64,000 nt of DNA from assembly GCF_038002965.1 (NCBI RefSeq), contig NZ_JBBOOE010000001.1, positions 3,515,001-3,579,000 of the forward strand, read 5' to 3'. Position numbers and translations under genes: made by a program. This stretch comes from Robertmurraya sp. FSL R5-0851 (GTDB taxonomy: Bacteria; Bacillota; Bacilli; Bacillales; Cytobacillaceae). Below, piece by piece: positions 47,191 to 56,034 of this stretch; positions within the stretch are counted from its first letter, which is position 1; each line of letters begins with the position of its first letter. Under the pieces are notes generated by a model, which did not search any database, was not told the origin of the DNA, and worked only from the letters and a program-made list of their open reading frames with translations.

Positions 47191-48000
47191 TTACTGCAGA
47201 AAATTTTTCCCATAAAAAATTTCATCCATTTCAGATGTTAAGCTTTCAGTGATTTCTTTCTGTTCATATTCGCTTAACGTATCCATTGTGTATCCAAATA
47301 AGTAATTATTTAAATCAAAATTTTTCAATTTACACTTCGTGTGAAAAATGTTTTCTTGGTACACATTCACATCAATCATATCGTATTGATCCTTGATTTC
47401 GTCTGGAATAAAGTTTTGAATGGAAGTAATATCATGGTCTATAAATAATTTATGACCATCTTTATCCCTCGTAAATCCACGTACTCGATAATCAATTGTC
47501 ATAATGTCTGTGTCAAATGAATGAATTAAATAATTTAACGCTTTAAGTGGTGAAATTTCCCCACAGGTAGAAACGTCAATATCCGCTCTGAAAGTACTTA
47601 TTCCTTCATACGGATGATACTCTGGGTACGTATGAACAGTGATATGACTTTTATCTAACTGAAATACAACATTATCTGGTAATGGTCCTGGTGATTCATC
47701 ATATGTTGACTCTGTGGGAACTTCTACTACTGGTCCTTCAGACACGAGAATCGTTACACTTGCTCCCTGTGGTACATAATCCTGTTGAGCAATATTTAAA
47801 ACATGTGCACCAATAATATCGGATACATTTTTTAAAATCTTCGTTAACCGATCGGCATTATATTGTTCATCAATATAATCTAAATAAGCTTCCCGCTCTT
47901 GCCTCGTTTTTGTATAACAAATATCATACATATTAAAGCTAAGTGATTTTGTTAAGTTATTAAATCCATGTAACTCAATTCGCTGTTCTGGAGTGAGCAT
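47191..48000 (-). CDS. speD: S-adenosylmethionine decarboxylase proenzyme, E. coli type
   Basis: A 269-aa proenzyme that self-cleaves to make the pyruvoyl group and decarboxylates AdoMet for spermidine synthesis. The cleavage serine sits in [13 protein letters not shown] (about 117-129), as in E. coli SpeD. The length is twice that of the 126-aa B. subtilis SpeD, so this is the long bacterial class (1A). Cysteine in [15 protein letters not shown] is the likely proton donor. No spermidine synthase gene is seen beside it. Confidence 0.92.
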   Translation of the reverse strand: MLTPEQRIELHGFNNLTKSLSFNMYDICYTKTRQEREAYLDYIDEQYNADRLTKILKNVSDIIGAHVLNIAQQDYVPQGASVTILVSEGPVVEVPTESTYDESPGPLPDNVVFQLDKSHITVHTYPEYHPYEGISTFRADIDVSTCGEISPLKALNYLIHSFDTDIMTIDYRVRGFTRDKDGHKLFIDHDITSIQNFIPDEIKDQYDMIDVNVYQENIFHTKCKLKNFDLNNYLFGYTMDTLSEYEQKEITESLTSEMDEIFYGKNFLQ

Positions 48001-48065
48001 TCATTCTTCCCCCTTCACATAATCTACGTAAATATTATTAACTTACCCAACTCTTACGAAAAAAA

Positions 48066-48087
48066 CAGTCCTACAATAGTAGGACTG
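48066..48087 (-). terminator. Terminator of trmB
   Basis: A 9-bp stem (CAGTCCTAC/GTAGGACTG) with the loop AATA and a long T-run on the minus strand. Confidence 0.9.
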
Positions 48088-48088
48088 C

Positions 48089-48733
48089 TTACTTTTTCTG
48101 AAATTGAACTTCGCAACGATAGATACGAAAGCCTTTGGAGGAAAACTTCTCTTCGTATTCTGTCATAATATTTCCTTCATAAGAACTATTATGAAGATCT
48201 AAACTTACATACTTTAAAAGCATTCCATATTCCGAAAAGCTTCGAAGAGAGAACTCAAATAACCCTTGATTATCTGTTTTAAAGTGAATCTCGCCGTTAT
48301 CCACCAGAATATTTTCATAAATGGAAAGGAAAGTTTTGTACGTTAACCGTCTCTTCTCATGCCGTGTTTTTGGCCAAGGATCAGAGAAATTTAAATAAAC
48401 TTGATCCACATCACCTTTAGCAAAATAGTTCTGAAGTTCGACCGCATTCACATTCATTAGTCGCAAATTCGGAAGGTCTTCTTCAATTAGACGGTCGAGA
48501 GCAATAACAATAACACTTTTATATACCTCAATACCAATATAATTAATATGTGGATTTGCTTTAGCCATTTCAGTAATGAAACGACCTTTACCCGTTCCGA
48601 TTTCGATATGAATAGGCTGGTCATTCCCAAATACTTCGGTCCAATTACCTTTGTAGCTTTCTGGTTTTGCTACAACATATTGCGGATAGGATTCGAGTCT
48701 ATCCTTTGCCCAAGGCTTATTTCTTAAACGCAT
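48089..48733 (-). CDS. trmB: tRNA (guanine-N7-)-methyltransferase
   Basis: A 214-aa SAM-dependent enzyme forming m7G46 in tRNA. The Rossmann motif I reads [17 protein letters not shown] (about 41-57). The catalytic region [15 protein letters not shown] (about 116-130) is characteristic. N-terminus [13 protein letters not shown] matches Bacillus TrmB. Confidence 0.95.
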   Translation of the reverse strand: MRLRNKPWAKDRLESYPQYVVAKPESYKGNWTEVFGNDQPIHIEIGTGKGRFITEMAKANPHINYIGIEVYKSVIVIALDRLIEEDLPNLRLMNVNAVELQNYFAKGDVDQVYLNFSDPWPKTRHEKRRLTYKTFLSIYENILVDNGEIHFKTDNQGLFEFSLRSFSEYGMLLKYVSLDLHNSSYEGNIMTEYEEKFSSKGFRIYRCEVQFQKK

Positions 48734-48837
48734 GTTGACACCCCTAAAATAATCTATCGTTCAAACCATATCATGTGAACAATCTTGTTGCAACCAAAAC
48801 TAATACTTCGTCCATATTATTAATTTACGTATAAATA

Positions 48838-48877
48838 AAAAAAGGAATTCACAACATAAATGTGAAATTCCTTTTTT
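48838..48877. terminator. Bidirectional hairpin terminator in front of ytzH
   Basis: Arms AAGGAATTCACA/TGTGAAATTCCTT (one bulge) with a T-run on either strand. On the plus strand no gene precedes it within a kilobase. On the minus strand it is the first terminator after ytmP, so it probably ends ytmP transcripts that have crossed ytzH in antisense. Confidence 0.75.
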
Positions 48878-48912
48878 ACGTATATACAAGCAACCTTGAA
48901 AGGGTGTATCGG

Positions 48913-49191
48913 ATGCCTTTAGAACAGAAAGATCAAATGAATTTATTAAAAGATATATTAACGAATCACAGTACCGATTGTTGCGGGTCTGTATCTGAAT
49001 GTGAACAATTAGAACGTTTAGTAAAATCACTGATGGTTAACTCAGAACTCGATCATAATGTAAAGAATGTACTAGAACAAATTTACAGCTATTCTCAGCA
49101 CGGTACAAATACGAATGAACTAGATCAACATATCGAGTCACACCAAGAACAACTTGGCCAGTGGGTATCAGAAATTGATCAATTCTCTTGA
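48913..49191 (+). CDS. ytzH: YtzH-like protein
   Basis: A 92-aa cytoplasmic protein, same length as B. subtilis YtzH. The N-terminal region has NHSTDCCGSVSECEQLERL, with three cysteines at about 24, 25 and 31. The start at 48913 is 8 bases after AAAGGG. Its 3' end overlaps ytmP by 13 bases, convergently. Function unknown. Confidence 0.83.
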   Translation: MPLEQKDQMNLLKDILTNHSTDCCGSVSECEQLERLVKSLMVNSELDHNVKNVLEQIYSYSQHGTNTNELDQHIESHQEQLGQWVSEIDQFS

Positions 49192-49964
49192 GCAACAAGA
49201 GTTGACAAATAATTCACCCAGTGATTCATCTCTTCGTATCGTTCCTTATTTTTATGCCATTGAATAGATGAGATGGTCTGTGCAATCGTATACCATTTCA
49301 TTCGTAGCATCAATTCGTCCGTGAGCTCTATTTCATACATGGCTAACCATTCGCTCCATTTGTCTTGCGGGAGATACCAATATAGCATCATTCCTAAGTC
49401 TATGGCAGGGTCGGCTATCATCGCACCATCCCAATCAATCAGATACAACTGGTTGCTTTCTGTGAGCAACCAGTTATTGTGATTAACATCGCAATGACAT
49501 ACAACCTTTTCCTTATAATGTATACCATCGAGCTCCTGTTGCAAGAATAATAGAGCCTCTTGAATGGCCACGTGAGATTTTACATCCTCATCAAGCTCTT
49601 GCACTAAAATGGACAAAAGATGAACAGGCTCTAATGGAGTTTTCCCCATCCTTTTTAGCATTCCAAGCAAGGCTTCTGACTGATGTATTTTTTTTAAGAG
49701 CTTTGCCACTCTTTTCGTGTTCATATCATGCGGCTTTAGCTCTCTACCCTCTAACCATTGCTGAGCGGTAATTACATCCCCGTTTTCAAGCCTTTTCGTC
49801 CAAATTAGCTTCGGAACAATACCTTCTGCTGATAATACGGCAAGAAATGGTGAGGAATTTCGTTTAAGAAAGAGCCTCTGATCTTCATGCTGTGCAATAA
49901 ACGCTTCTCCTGTCGCTCCTCCTGCAGGAACGATTTCCCACTCTTGTCCAAATAAGTGTTCCAA
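49179..49964 (-). CDS. ytmP: Phosphotransferase (APH-fold) YtmP
   Basis: A 261-aa kinase of the choline/aminoglycoside phosphotransferase superfamily. The catalytic loop CHCDVNHNNWLL and the metal-binding IDWDGAMIADPAIDLG are intact (about 157-189). The substrate is unknown; B. subtilis YtmP lies in the same place, before amyX. Transcript probably runs on across ytzH to the hairpin at 48838. Confidence 0.87.
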   Translation of the reverse strand: MEHLFGQEWEIVPAGGATGEAFIAQHEDQRLFLKRNSSPFLAVLSAEGIVPKLIWTKRLENGDVITAQQWLEGRELKPHDMNTKRVAKLLKKIHQSEALLGMLKRMGKTPLEPVHLLSILVQELDEDVKSHVAIQEALLFLQQELDGIHYKEKVVCHCDVNHNNWLLTESNQLYLIDWDGAMIADPAIDLGMMLYWYLPQDKWSEWLAMYEIELTDELMLRMKWYTIAQTISSIQWHKNKERYEEMNHWVNYLSTLVAQEN

Positions 49965-50069
49965 AATTGTTCACCTTCATTTTAACTGCGTCGTTAGTTT
50001 CTATAATAAGTAGCTTTACTTTATTAAGTATTCACCTTGGTCATGCACAAGTATCTTACAAGTAAAAAA

Positions 50070-50104
50070 GACGGCTATTGTAAAAAAAATCGACAATAGC
50101 CATC
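50070..50104 (-). terminator. Terminator of amyX
   Basis: A 12-bp stem (GACGGCTATTGT/ACAATAGCCATC, one G-U) with an 11-base loop and a T-run on the minus strand. Confidence 0.85.
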
Positions 50105-50159
50105 TTAATAGATTTTATCTCCTAGTGTTACCTTCGTCAAGTAGAGACATCGTACTTTA

Positions 50160-52298
50160 TTACTTTACTAGTACATAAACACTAAGTGGAGGGAGACTCC
50201 ATTCTTTTTCATTTATTTGATGAATACCATTTATTTCTACCATGTTTTGGTCCGCGATGACCGTCCAATCAACGGTAGGTAACGAAACATGACGTTCTGT
50301 TTTAAGAGGATTGAATAGAACGATGATTTCACTCCATATTCCAAATTTCCTAACATCACGAAGGGTGTATCCAATAACTGGCTTTTCCACTGGTAAGAAA
50401 GACATATGCTTATTAATCAGTTCGGTTGAATGAAAACGAAAGGCTTGATGTGATTTTCTTAATTTGATTAAACCCTTGATATAGTCTACATGCTCTTTGT
50501 TTTCATATACTCGGTCCCAATCTACTTGATTAATATCATTAGGTGATCGATAACTATTTCCATTTCCTTTTTTTGTCCGAAGAAATTCTTGCCCACAATG
50601 TAAGAAAGGCACTCCTTGAGATAAGAGAACAAATGCCGTTGCCAATCTCTGCTGCTTTTTCCTAATATCTTCAGGCTCCTCTTTTTCACATAGGAGGAGT
50701 TTATCCCAGAAGGTATGGTTATCATGAGATTCGATGTAGTTTACCGATTGAATGGGTTCTTGAAATAACCCCTTTTCCTTCAAACCTACACTACCTGCTA
50801 AAATTTTCTTTGCAGCCTCGAAGTATCTTTCATTTCCTAAAGCGTAGCCTTTATCATGAAGATTGAATGTATTACCCTTAACGGTATCCCTAAAGAAGTC
50901 ATTGAATTGACCCACTCTTGGAAGTTTCTTCTGATTACGAATACTCGCCTTTATGTCAATGGCGATCGGAGTATTTAAATCCCAGCCTTCCCCAATCATA
51001 ATGGTCGAAGGATCCAATAAATCAAGCGATTTTCTAATGTCATTCATCGTTTCTATATCTAAGATCCCCATCAAATCAAAGCGAAACCCATCTATACCGT
51101 ATTCTTTTTTCCAAAATAGGACCGATTCGACGATAAATTTCCTCACCATTTTTCGTTCAGAAGCAATATCATTTCCTACTCCTGTTCCATTCGAGGGCAT
51201 ACCATTCTGATCATGTCGAAAATAATAGCCTGGTACAATTTTTTCAAAAGAAGAGTCTTCTCTAATGTATACATGGTTGTATACAACATCCAAAATGACT
51301 CGAAGTCCTTCTTTGTGAACAATGTCAATTAACTTCTTTAACTCATTGATTCTGGCATATGGATCCTGACAATTCGATGAATAACTTCCTTCAGGAGCAT
51401 TGAAGTGTATGGGGTTATAACCCCAGTTATAATCTTCCTTATCCCCTAGCTCATCAACACCAGCAAAATCATGAAGCGGGAGCAGTTCGATGTGAGTGAC
51501 TCCTAAATCTTTGATATAACTAAGACCAGTAAGCTGACCATGGCTAGTAAAGGTATCTTTTTCACTCGCACCTAAATATAAACCTTTATCGGTCACTCCA
51601 CTATTGGGGTGGATGGTTAAATCTCTAATATGTGCCTCATAAATGATAGCGTCAGTAGGGGAATTAAATCCCGTTAGCGGTTTACTTACCACTGGTGTTC
51701 GATTTAAATCGATTATCACTCCTTGTTCCCCATTTGCTGTAACAGCCACAACATAAGGATCTACGGCTTCTCTCCATTGAAGATTTACACAAACGAGATA
51801 AGTATAGTGATATCCTTCCAGATCTCCTTCTACCGTAATGACCCATATCCCTCTTTCCATGCGAGTCATTTCATAATGATTTATTTCAGCATCATCAGTA
51901 TTAGCGAGTTTCAACTGACATTGTGTGGCGGTTGGTGCCCAGAGTGTAAAGATGGTTCGTTCTGGTGAGTATTGGATTCCTAGAGGCCCGTCATAGTAGA
52001 ATTTTTCATCAAACTGAGGAGTTCGAATAATTGCGCCTATCTGAAGATCCGTCTCCCCTCCATGCTCATCCATCACACAATAAGTCAATCCGATTTCTGG
52101 TTCCTTGATGGTATGACAAATATACTTAACCCTATCATGTAATCTTATTTTCTCACTAATAGTTAACTTCTCAGTATGTTCACCAACTTTGATTGAAAAT
52201 TCCTGAGACTCGCCATTATGATAACTCATAGGTAACAAGATCGTAATTATGTTCACATCATCTAAATAGGCATAAAAAAGTCTTTCAATAATAATCAT
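50160..52298 (-). CDS. amyX: Type I pullulanase
   Basis: A 712-aa GH13 debranching enzyme that hydrolyses alpha-1,6 bonds of pullulan and branched glucans. The pullulanase signature YNWGYNP (about 294-300) is present, with GH13 motifs DVVYNHV, GFRFDLMG (nucleophile Asp), EGW and SHDNHT. An N-terminal CBM48-type domain precedes the barrel (FTLWAPTATQCQLKLA). No signal peptide, so it acts inside the cell. Its start overlaps ytlR by 4 bases, so it is last of the thpR-ytlQ-ytlR-amyX run. Confidence 0.95.
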   Translation of the reverse strand: MIIIERLFYAYLDDVNIITILLPMSYHNGESQEFSIKVGEHTEKLTISEKIRLHDRVKYICHTIKEPEIGLTYCVMDEHGGETDLQIGAIIRTPQFDEKFYYDGPLGIQYSPERTIFTLWAPTATQCQLKLANTDDAEINHYEMTRMERGIWVITVEGDLEGYHYTYLVCVNLQWREAVDPYVVAVTANGEQGVIIDLNRTPVVSKPLTGFNSPTDAIIYEAHIRDLTIHPNSGVTDKGLYLGASEKDTFTSHGQLTGLSYIKDLGVTHIELLPLHDFAGVDELGDKEDYNWGYNPIHFNAPEGSYSSNCQDPYARINELKKLIDIVHKEGLRVILDVVYNHVYIREDSSFEKIVPGYYFRHDQNGMPSNGTGVGNDIASERKMVRKFIVESVLFWKKEYGIDGFRFDLMGILDIETMNDIRKSLDLLDPSTIMIGEGWDLNTPIAIDIKASIRNQKKLPRVGQFNDFFRDTVKGNTFNLHDKGYALGNERYFEAAKKILAGSVGLKEKGLFQEPIQSVNYIESHDNHTFWDKLLLCEKEEPEDIRKKQQRLATAFVLLSQGVPFLHCGQEFLRTKKGNGNSYRSPNDINQVDWDRVYENKEHVDYIKGLIKLRKSHQAFRFHSTELINKHMSFLPVEKPVIGYTLRDVRKFGIWSEIIVLFNPLKTERHVSLPTVDWTVIADQNMVEINGIHQINEKEWSLPPLSVYVLVK

Positions 52299-53281
52299 GC
52301 ATTTTTCAGCTCCTTCTGCCTCCTATCCTTCTTTATTCCCCTTGTGATAATTGGCAACACCTGCTGACAAGCCTGAATTTGCAAAGGAGTTTCAGCAAAA
52401 TAATCACCGTCGGCATGTGCGATCATTGGGGTAGAAGAATATATTTGAATTTCTCTTCCAGTTAACATCTTCACTTCTTTGAAGGCGACATGACCACCCC
52501 AAAAAACGCTTACAAACACAGAAAGCATTTTTAGCCTTGATAAACGATGTACGATAATAATATTTAACAATCCATCATCGGTTTTTGCCTTCGGAGCAAT
52601 TTGCATTCCTCCACCATAAAACGGCTGATTGGCCACAGTTACAAACCAGGTAGCAGGAAAATCATAAAGGATGTCATCCACAATAAGTTGAACATCCGTC
52701 GGTTTAAAAATAAGAATTTCCTTGATAAGCAAGTACACGTATACTAGGCCTCCCAAGGAAAATTTATTTAGCCATTTTTTCATCTTGGATTGATTAGCGA
52801 GCTTGGAAATTAAGCCGTCGAGACCTGCTCCCATGTTATTTATAAAGTACAGATCCTCCTTACTCGAACATGATATTTTACCAACGTCGGTTAAGCTCGG
52901 TTCTTGCTTTCGCTCTATTAGCAATACAGATAATGCATGAAGAGGATCTCTTGGTATTTGAAATCCTCTTGCAAAATCATTTCCAGAACCAGCAGGAATA
53001 AATCCAACTTTCACATTTGGAAAAGAGATGACCCCATTTACTACCTCATTTAATGTTCCATCTCCTCCAACCACTGTGATTGATACCTCACCCTCTTGCT
53101 TAGCAAGAAGCATCGCTATTTCAGCACCATTTCCTTTATAGGCAGTCAAAAACGCTTCATAGGAAATTTGTTGTTTTTCTAATTCTTTTTCTACTTTAGC
53201 CCACACTTTTAAACTATAGCCATTTTTGGCATTTGGATTAATAATAAAGTATAATTTCCCCATTTTTCTCATCCCATACAT
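52295..53281 (-). CDS. ytlR: Diacylglycerol/lipid kinase-like protein YtlR
   Basis: A protein of up to 328 aa with a DAGK catalytic domain: FIINPNAKNG at the N-terminus, VGGDGTLNEVVNG (about 80-92) and GFIPAGSGNDFARGF (about 101-115). The substrate is not clear from the sequence. Start 53281 is two bases after the ytlQ stop, implying coupling; the inner ATG at 53263 (MGKLYFIIN) is an alternative. It overlaps amyX by 4 bases. Confidence 0.87.
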   Translation of the reverse strand: MYGMRKMGKLYFIINPNAKNGYSLKVWAKVEKELEKQQISYEAFLTAYKGNGAEIAMLLAKQEGEVSITVVGGDGTLNEVVNGVISFPNVKVGFIPAGSGNDFARGFQIPRDPLHALSVLLIERKQEPSLTDVGKISCSSKEDLYFINNMGAGLDGLISKLANQSKMKKWLNKFSLGGLVYVYLLIKEILIFKPTDVQLIVDDILYDFPATWFVTVANQPFYGGGMQIAPKAKTDDGLLNIIIVHRLSRLKMLSVFVSVFWGGHVAFKEVKMLTGREIQIYSSTPMIAHADGDYFAETPLQIQACQQVLPIITRGIKKDRRQKELKNA

Positions 53282-53283
53282 GT

Positions 53284-54264
53284 CTAGAATTCTTTTTCTT
53301 CTTGTTCCCCTTTATTTAAAACATCCCATTCTAGTCGGCGCATACTACTTGTTTGACTAAACTGAAGAAGCATTTGGGCTGCTTTTAGCTGTGCATGCTT
53401 TAGTGGAGTTTTATTGCTTCTCATCGTTTGAAACCATTCTTCGTAATTTCGTTTTTCAATGAGCTGTAAACCATAGGGTGGAAAGGGAAAATCAATATAG
53501 CCATTTCTACTTAATACTACTTTATGAATCGGTAACTCTATTTCATACAACTCAAATATTTTCTTTACAATTTTTTCTGTACGATTAAGCCCAATAAGCG
53601 GACTTAACACCTTTTGTTCTTGATCCTGATGACGTTTTACCCAAAACCTTTCTTTCGTTCCTAGAAATACAGCATGGTCTTCTTCCTCTAAGAAATGGAT
53701 ACACCACACATCTGTTGGAGTGATTAAAATTGTTTCTACTTCTACCGGAGCTTTTTTTAACAGGAAGATTGGCTCATACATCACAAGGGTGGTATCGGGA
53801 AAGCGTTGCAAAAAGTACTTAAGTCTGTGATCGTACAAATACTTTTTACTAATATGGGATTGTTCTAACAAGGTGGTAGTCGCCCATTTCATTTGAAAAC
53901 GAAGTAATTGGTCGAGAAATTGACGTTTAAGCTCATCTTCCGTAGCTGGATTAAAGGTAAATGAAGGGGGAAATGATAGACCTGAAGACTCTTGAACACC
54001 CGATTGTATCTCCTTCTCCTCTACTTCTTCGTCTTTTCTTTCTCTTTTAAAAAATCCCTTCATCCGATCAACTAACGGCTGTTTGTCTTCTTCTAACCAA
54101 TTCGTTGATACAGGCTGAATACTTTCAATAATAGAATCAGACTTCCAGAGGGAGTAAATCTTTTCCCATTGCTGTTTTTTCAATCTTACATATCTAGTTG
54201 GATATTCATAAATATTTTGTTCGTAACGTGAAACATAATCTTGCAGCTTAATTAATTGTCCCAT
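53284..54264 (-). CDS. ytlQ: YtlQ, diverged NERD-fold-like protein of unknown function
   Basis: A 326-aa cytoplasmic protein matching the position and type of B. subtilis YtlQ. Residues about 160-290 follow the NERD layout of the products at 953 and 19510. ETILITPTDVWCIHF lies where they have QIDALMITSDTVHIF, then SPLIGLNRTE (221-230) against NPLPQLSRSE, then HKVVLSRNGYIDF against GKVVFINPEFSLF. The catalytic E-x-K of FEVKNF is not kept (FLEEED), so it is probably inactive as a nuclease. Residues 55-110 are charged and low-complexity. The relation is my inference from pattern only. Confidence 0.72.
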   Translation of the reverse strand: MGQLIKLQDYVSRYEQNIYEYPTRYVRLKKQQWEKIYSLWKSDSIIESIQPVSTNWLEEDKQPLVDRMKGFFKRERKDEEVEEKEIQSGVQESSGLSFPPSFTFNPATEDELKRQFLDQLLRFQMKWATTTLLEQSHISKKYLYDHRLKYFLQRFPDTTLVMYEPIFLLKKAPVEVETILITPTDVWCIHFLEEEDHAVFLGTKERFWVKRHQDQEQKVLSPLIGLNRTEKIVKKIFELYEIELPIHKVVLSRNGYIDFPFPPYGLQLIEKRNYEEWFQTMRSNKTPLKHAQLKAAQMLLQFSQTSSMRRLEWDVLNKGEQEEKEF

Positions 54265-54293
54265 GCGGGTTTTCCTTTCTATAAACAGATAAT

Positions 54294-54857
54294 CTATAAC
54301 TTAAAAGATTGAACAACCTCGTATTTTGGTTCTCTTTCCAAATGTGTCTGGTACAATACGATTTCATTTGCAACAAACGAGACAGCTTCACAAGTAAAAG
54401 GGTTTTCTTGTTGTAGCGATTCGTGCACCAATGGAGAATCTCCCTTCCACTTTCTCGCTACTGTTATATGTGGATGAAACGGTCTTTTTTCAAGGGAAAA
54501 GCCTGCTAATTCGCATGCATGAAATACCTTTTTCCGCACTTCATATAAACAAGTCTGTTCCACTAACCGCAACCAAAAAATCCTTGGAGATTCTTTTCTT
54601 CCAAAAGTATCTAGTCCTTCGATATTTAGAGGAAAAGCACGCTCTTTCTTTAGTGCCTCAGATATAAGTTGTACTGACTTTTCCAACATGCCCGTTTCTG
54701 CGTTTCCCAAGAAGGCTAGAGTAATATGGTAATCCTCTGGATGAACCCATTTTTGGAAAGGAAATCCCTTTCCAAGGGGGAGTAATTTAGTATGTATAAG
54801 GTTCTTCGTATCACTCGGTATTTTTACTGCATAAAAAAAATGAGTTTTTTTATCCAT
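54294..54857 (-). CDS. thpR: RNA 2',3'-cyclic phosphodiesterase
   Basis: A 187-aa 2H-phosphoesterase (LigT-like). The two HxTx motifs are HITLAFLG (about 44-51) and HPHITVARKW (about 128-137). It was once called 2'-5' RNA ligase. It opens the run thpR-ytlQ-ytlR-amyX. AAAGGTTGAAAG lies before the ATG. Confidence 0.9.
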   Translation of the reverse strand: MDKKTHFFYAVKIPSDTKNLIHTKLLPLGKGFPFQKWVHPEDYHITLAFLGNAETGMLEKSVQLISEALKKERAFPLNIEGLDTFGRKESPRIFWLRLVEQTCLYEVRKKVFHACELAGFSLEKRPFHPHITVARKWKGDSPLVHESLQQENPFTCEAVSFVANEIVLYQTHLEREPKYEVVQSFKL

Positions 54858-54945
54858 TTTTAACTTTCAACCTTTCAAGCTTTCTTTTATTTTAACAGAG
54901 ATTGTAACTGAATCGTAAAATGAATATTACACGAGGCATATATGT

Positions 54946-54975
54946 TTGAATATAATATACCTATTTAGGTATAAT
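54946..54975 (+). promoter_or_regulatory. Promoter of ytkP with an operator-like palindrome
   Basis: TTGAAT (54946-54951) and TATAAT (54970-54975) are separated by 18 bases. A perfect 8-bp-arm inverted repeat TATACCTA-TT-TAGGTATA (54956-54973) covers the spacer and the start of the -10. The position predicts repression by a dimeric regulator that I cannot name. Confidence 0.7.
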
Positions 54976-55067
54976 AGGGTTATCTCTTTTATATGTTACA
55001 TTTCCCATTATTGTAATAAAAATTTCGAATCCTAAGGAAAATAATTGAAGGTTAGGAGTACATTAAA

Positions 55068-55994
55068 ATGAAAGTTGTTCAAAATATTGCTGAACTTATT
55101 GGGGAAACCCCTTTACTTAAATTAAATCGTTTGGCACCTCAAAATGGGGCTAGCGTCTATTTAAAACTCGAATTTTTTAACCCTAGTAAAAGTGTAAAGG
55201 ACCGTGCGGCATTCAACATGATGATTACAGCTGAGCAGAAGGGATTATTAAAAAAGGGTGCAACGATTATTGAGCCGACAAGCGGGAACACAGGCATTGG
55301 ACTAGCCATGAATGCTGCAGCTCGAGGTTATCGTTCAATATTAGTGATGCCTGATACGATGACTAAGGAACGTATCAATCTATTAAAGGCATACGGCGCT
55401 GAGGTTGTATTAACTCCAGGCGATGAAAAAATGCCTGGTTCGATCAAAAAGGCACAAGAGCTAGCGAATGAAATACCAAATAGTTATTTGCCTATGCAAT
55501 TTGAAAACGAAGCAAATCCAGATGCACATAGACACTCTACCGCTCTTGAAATTGTGGAGGCTATGAAGGAAATAAGCAAGCCACTTTCGGCGTTTGTTGC
55601 CACAGCGGGAACAGGAGGCACGATCACTGGAACGGGTGAAGTGTTAAAAGAACATTATTCACATTTGCAAGTTCATGTAGTGGAACCTGCAGGCTCACCG
55701 GTCCTTTCTGGTGGCAAACCCGGGAAGCATAAACTAGTAGGAACGAGCCCAGGATTTATTCCTGATATCCTAAACCAGGATGTTTACGATCATATTCATA
55801 AAATTACGGATGAAGATGCCTACACAATCACAAGAAGATTAGCTAGTGAAGAAGGTATATTAGTTGGGCCATCCTCTGGTGCCGCCTGCTACGCTGCCAT
55901 AGAAGTGGCTAAAACTCTTGGCCCTGATGATGTGGTTGTCTGCATCGCATGTGATACCGGTGAAAGATATCTTTCAAGTGATTTATTTTCTTAA
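55068..55994 (+). CDS. ytkP: Cysteine synthase-family PLP enzyme YtkP
   Basis: A 308-aa fold type II PLP enzyme like O-acetylserine sulfhydrylase. PLP lysine in NPSKSVKDRAA (about 38-48), substrate loop EPTSGNTGIG (about 66-75) and phosphate-binding GTGGTITGTG (about 174-183). It matches B. subtilis YtkP, a CysK paralogue; the true substrate is not proven. TAGGAG precedes the ATG. An operator-like palindrome lies on its promoter. Confidence 0.87.
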   Translation: MKVVQNIAELIGETPLLKLNRLAPQNGASVYLKLEFFNPSKSVKDRAAFNMMITAEQKGLLKKGATIIEPTSGNTGIGLAMNAAARGYRSILVMPDTMTKERINLLKAYGAEVVLTPGDEKMPGSIKKAQELANEIPNSYLPMQFENEANPDAHRHSTALEIVEAMKEISKPLSAFVATAGTGGTITGTGEVLKEHYSHLQVHVVEPAGSPVLSGGKPGKHKLVGTSPGFIPDILNQDVYDHIHKITDEDAYTITRRLASEEGILVGPSSGAACYAAIEVAKTLGPDDVVVCIACDTGERYLSSDLFS

Positions 55995-56005
55995 GATACT
56001 AGAGA

Positions 56006-56027
56006 AGGCTGCCATAAAAGGCAGCCT
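56006..56027 (+). terminator. Terminator of ytkP
   Basis: An 8-bp stem (AGGCTGCC/GGCAGCCT) with a 6-base loop, followed by ATTTTAG. Confidence 0.75.
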
Positions 56028-56034
56028 ATTTTAG

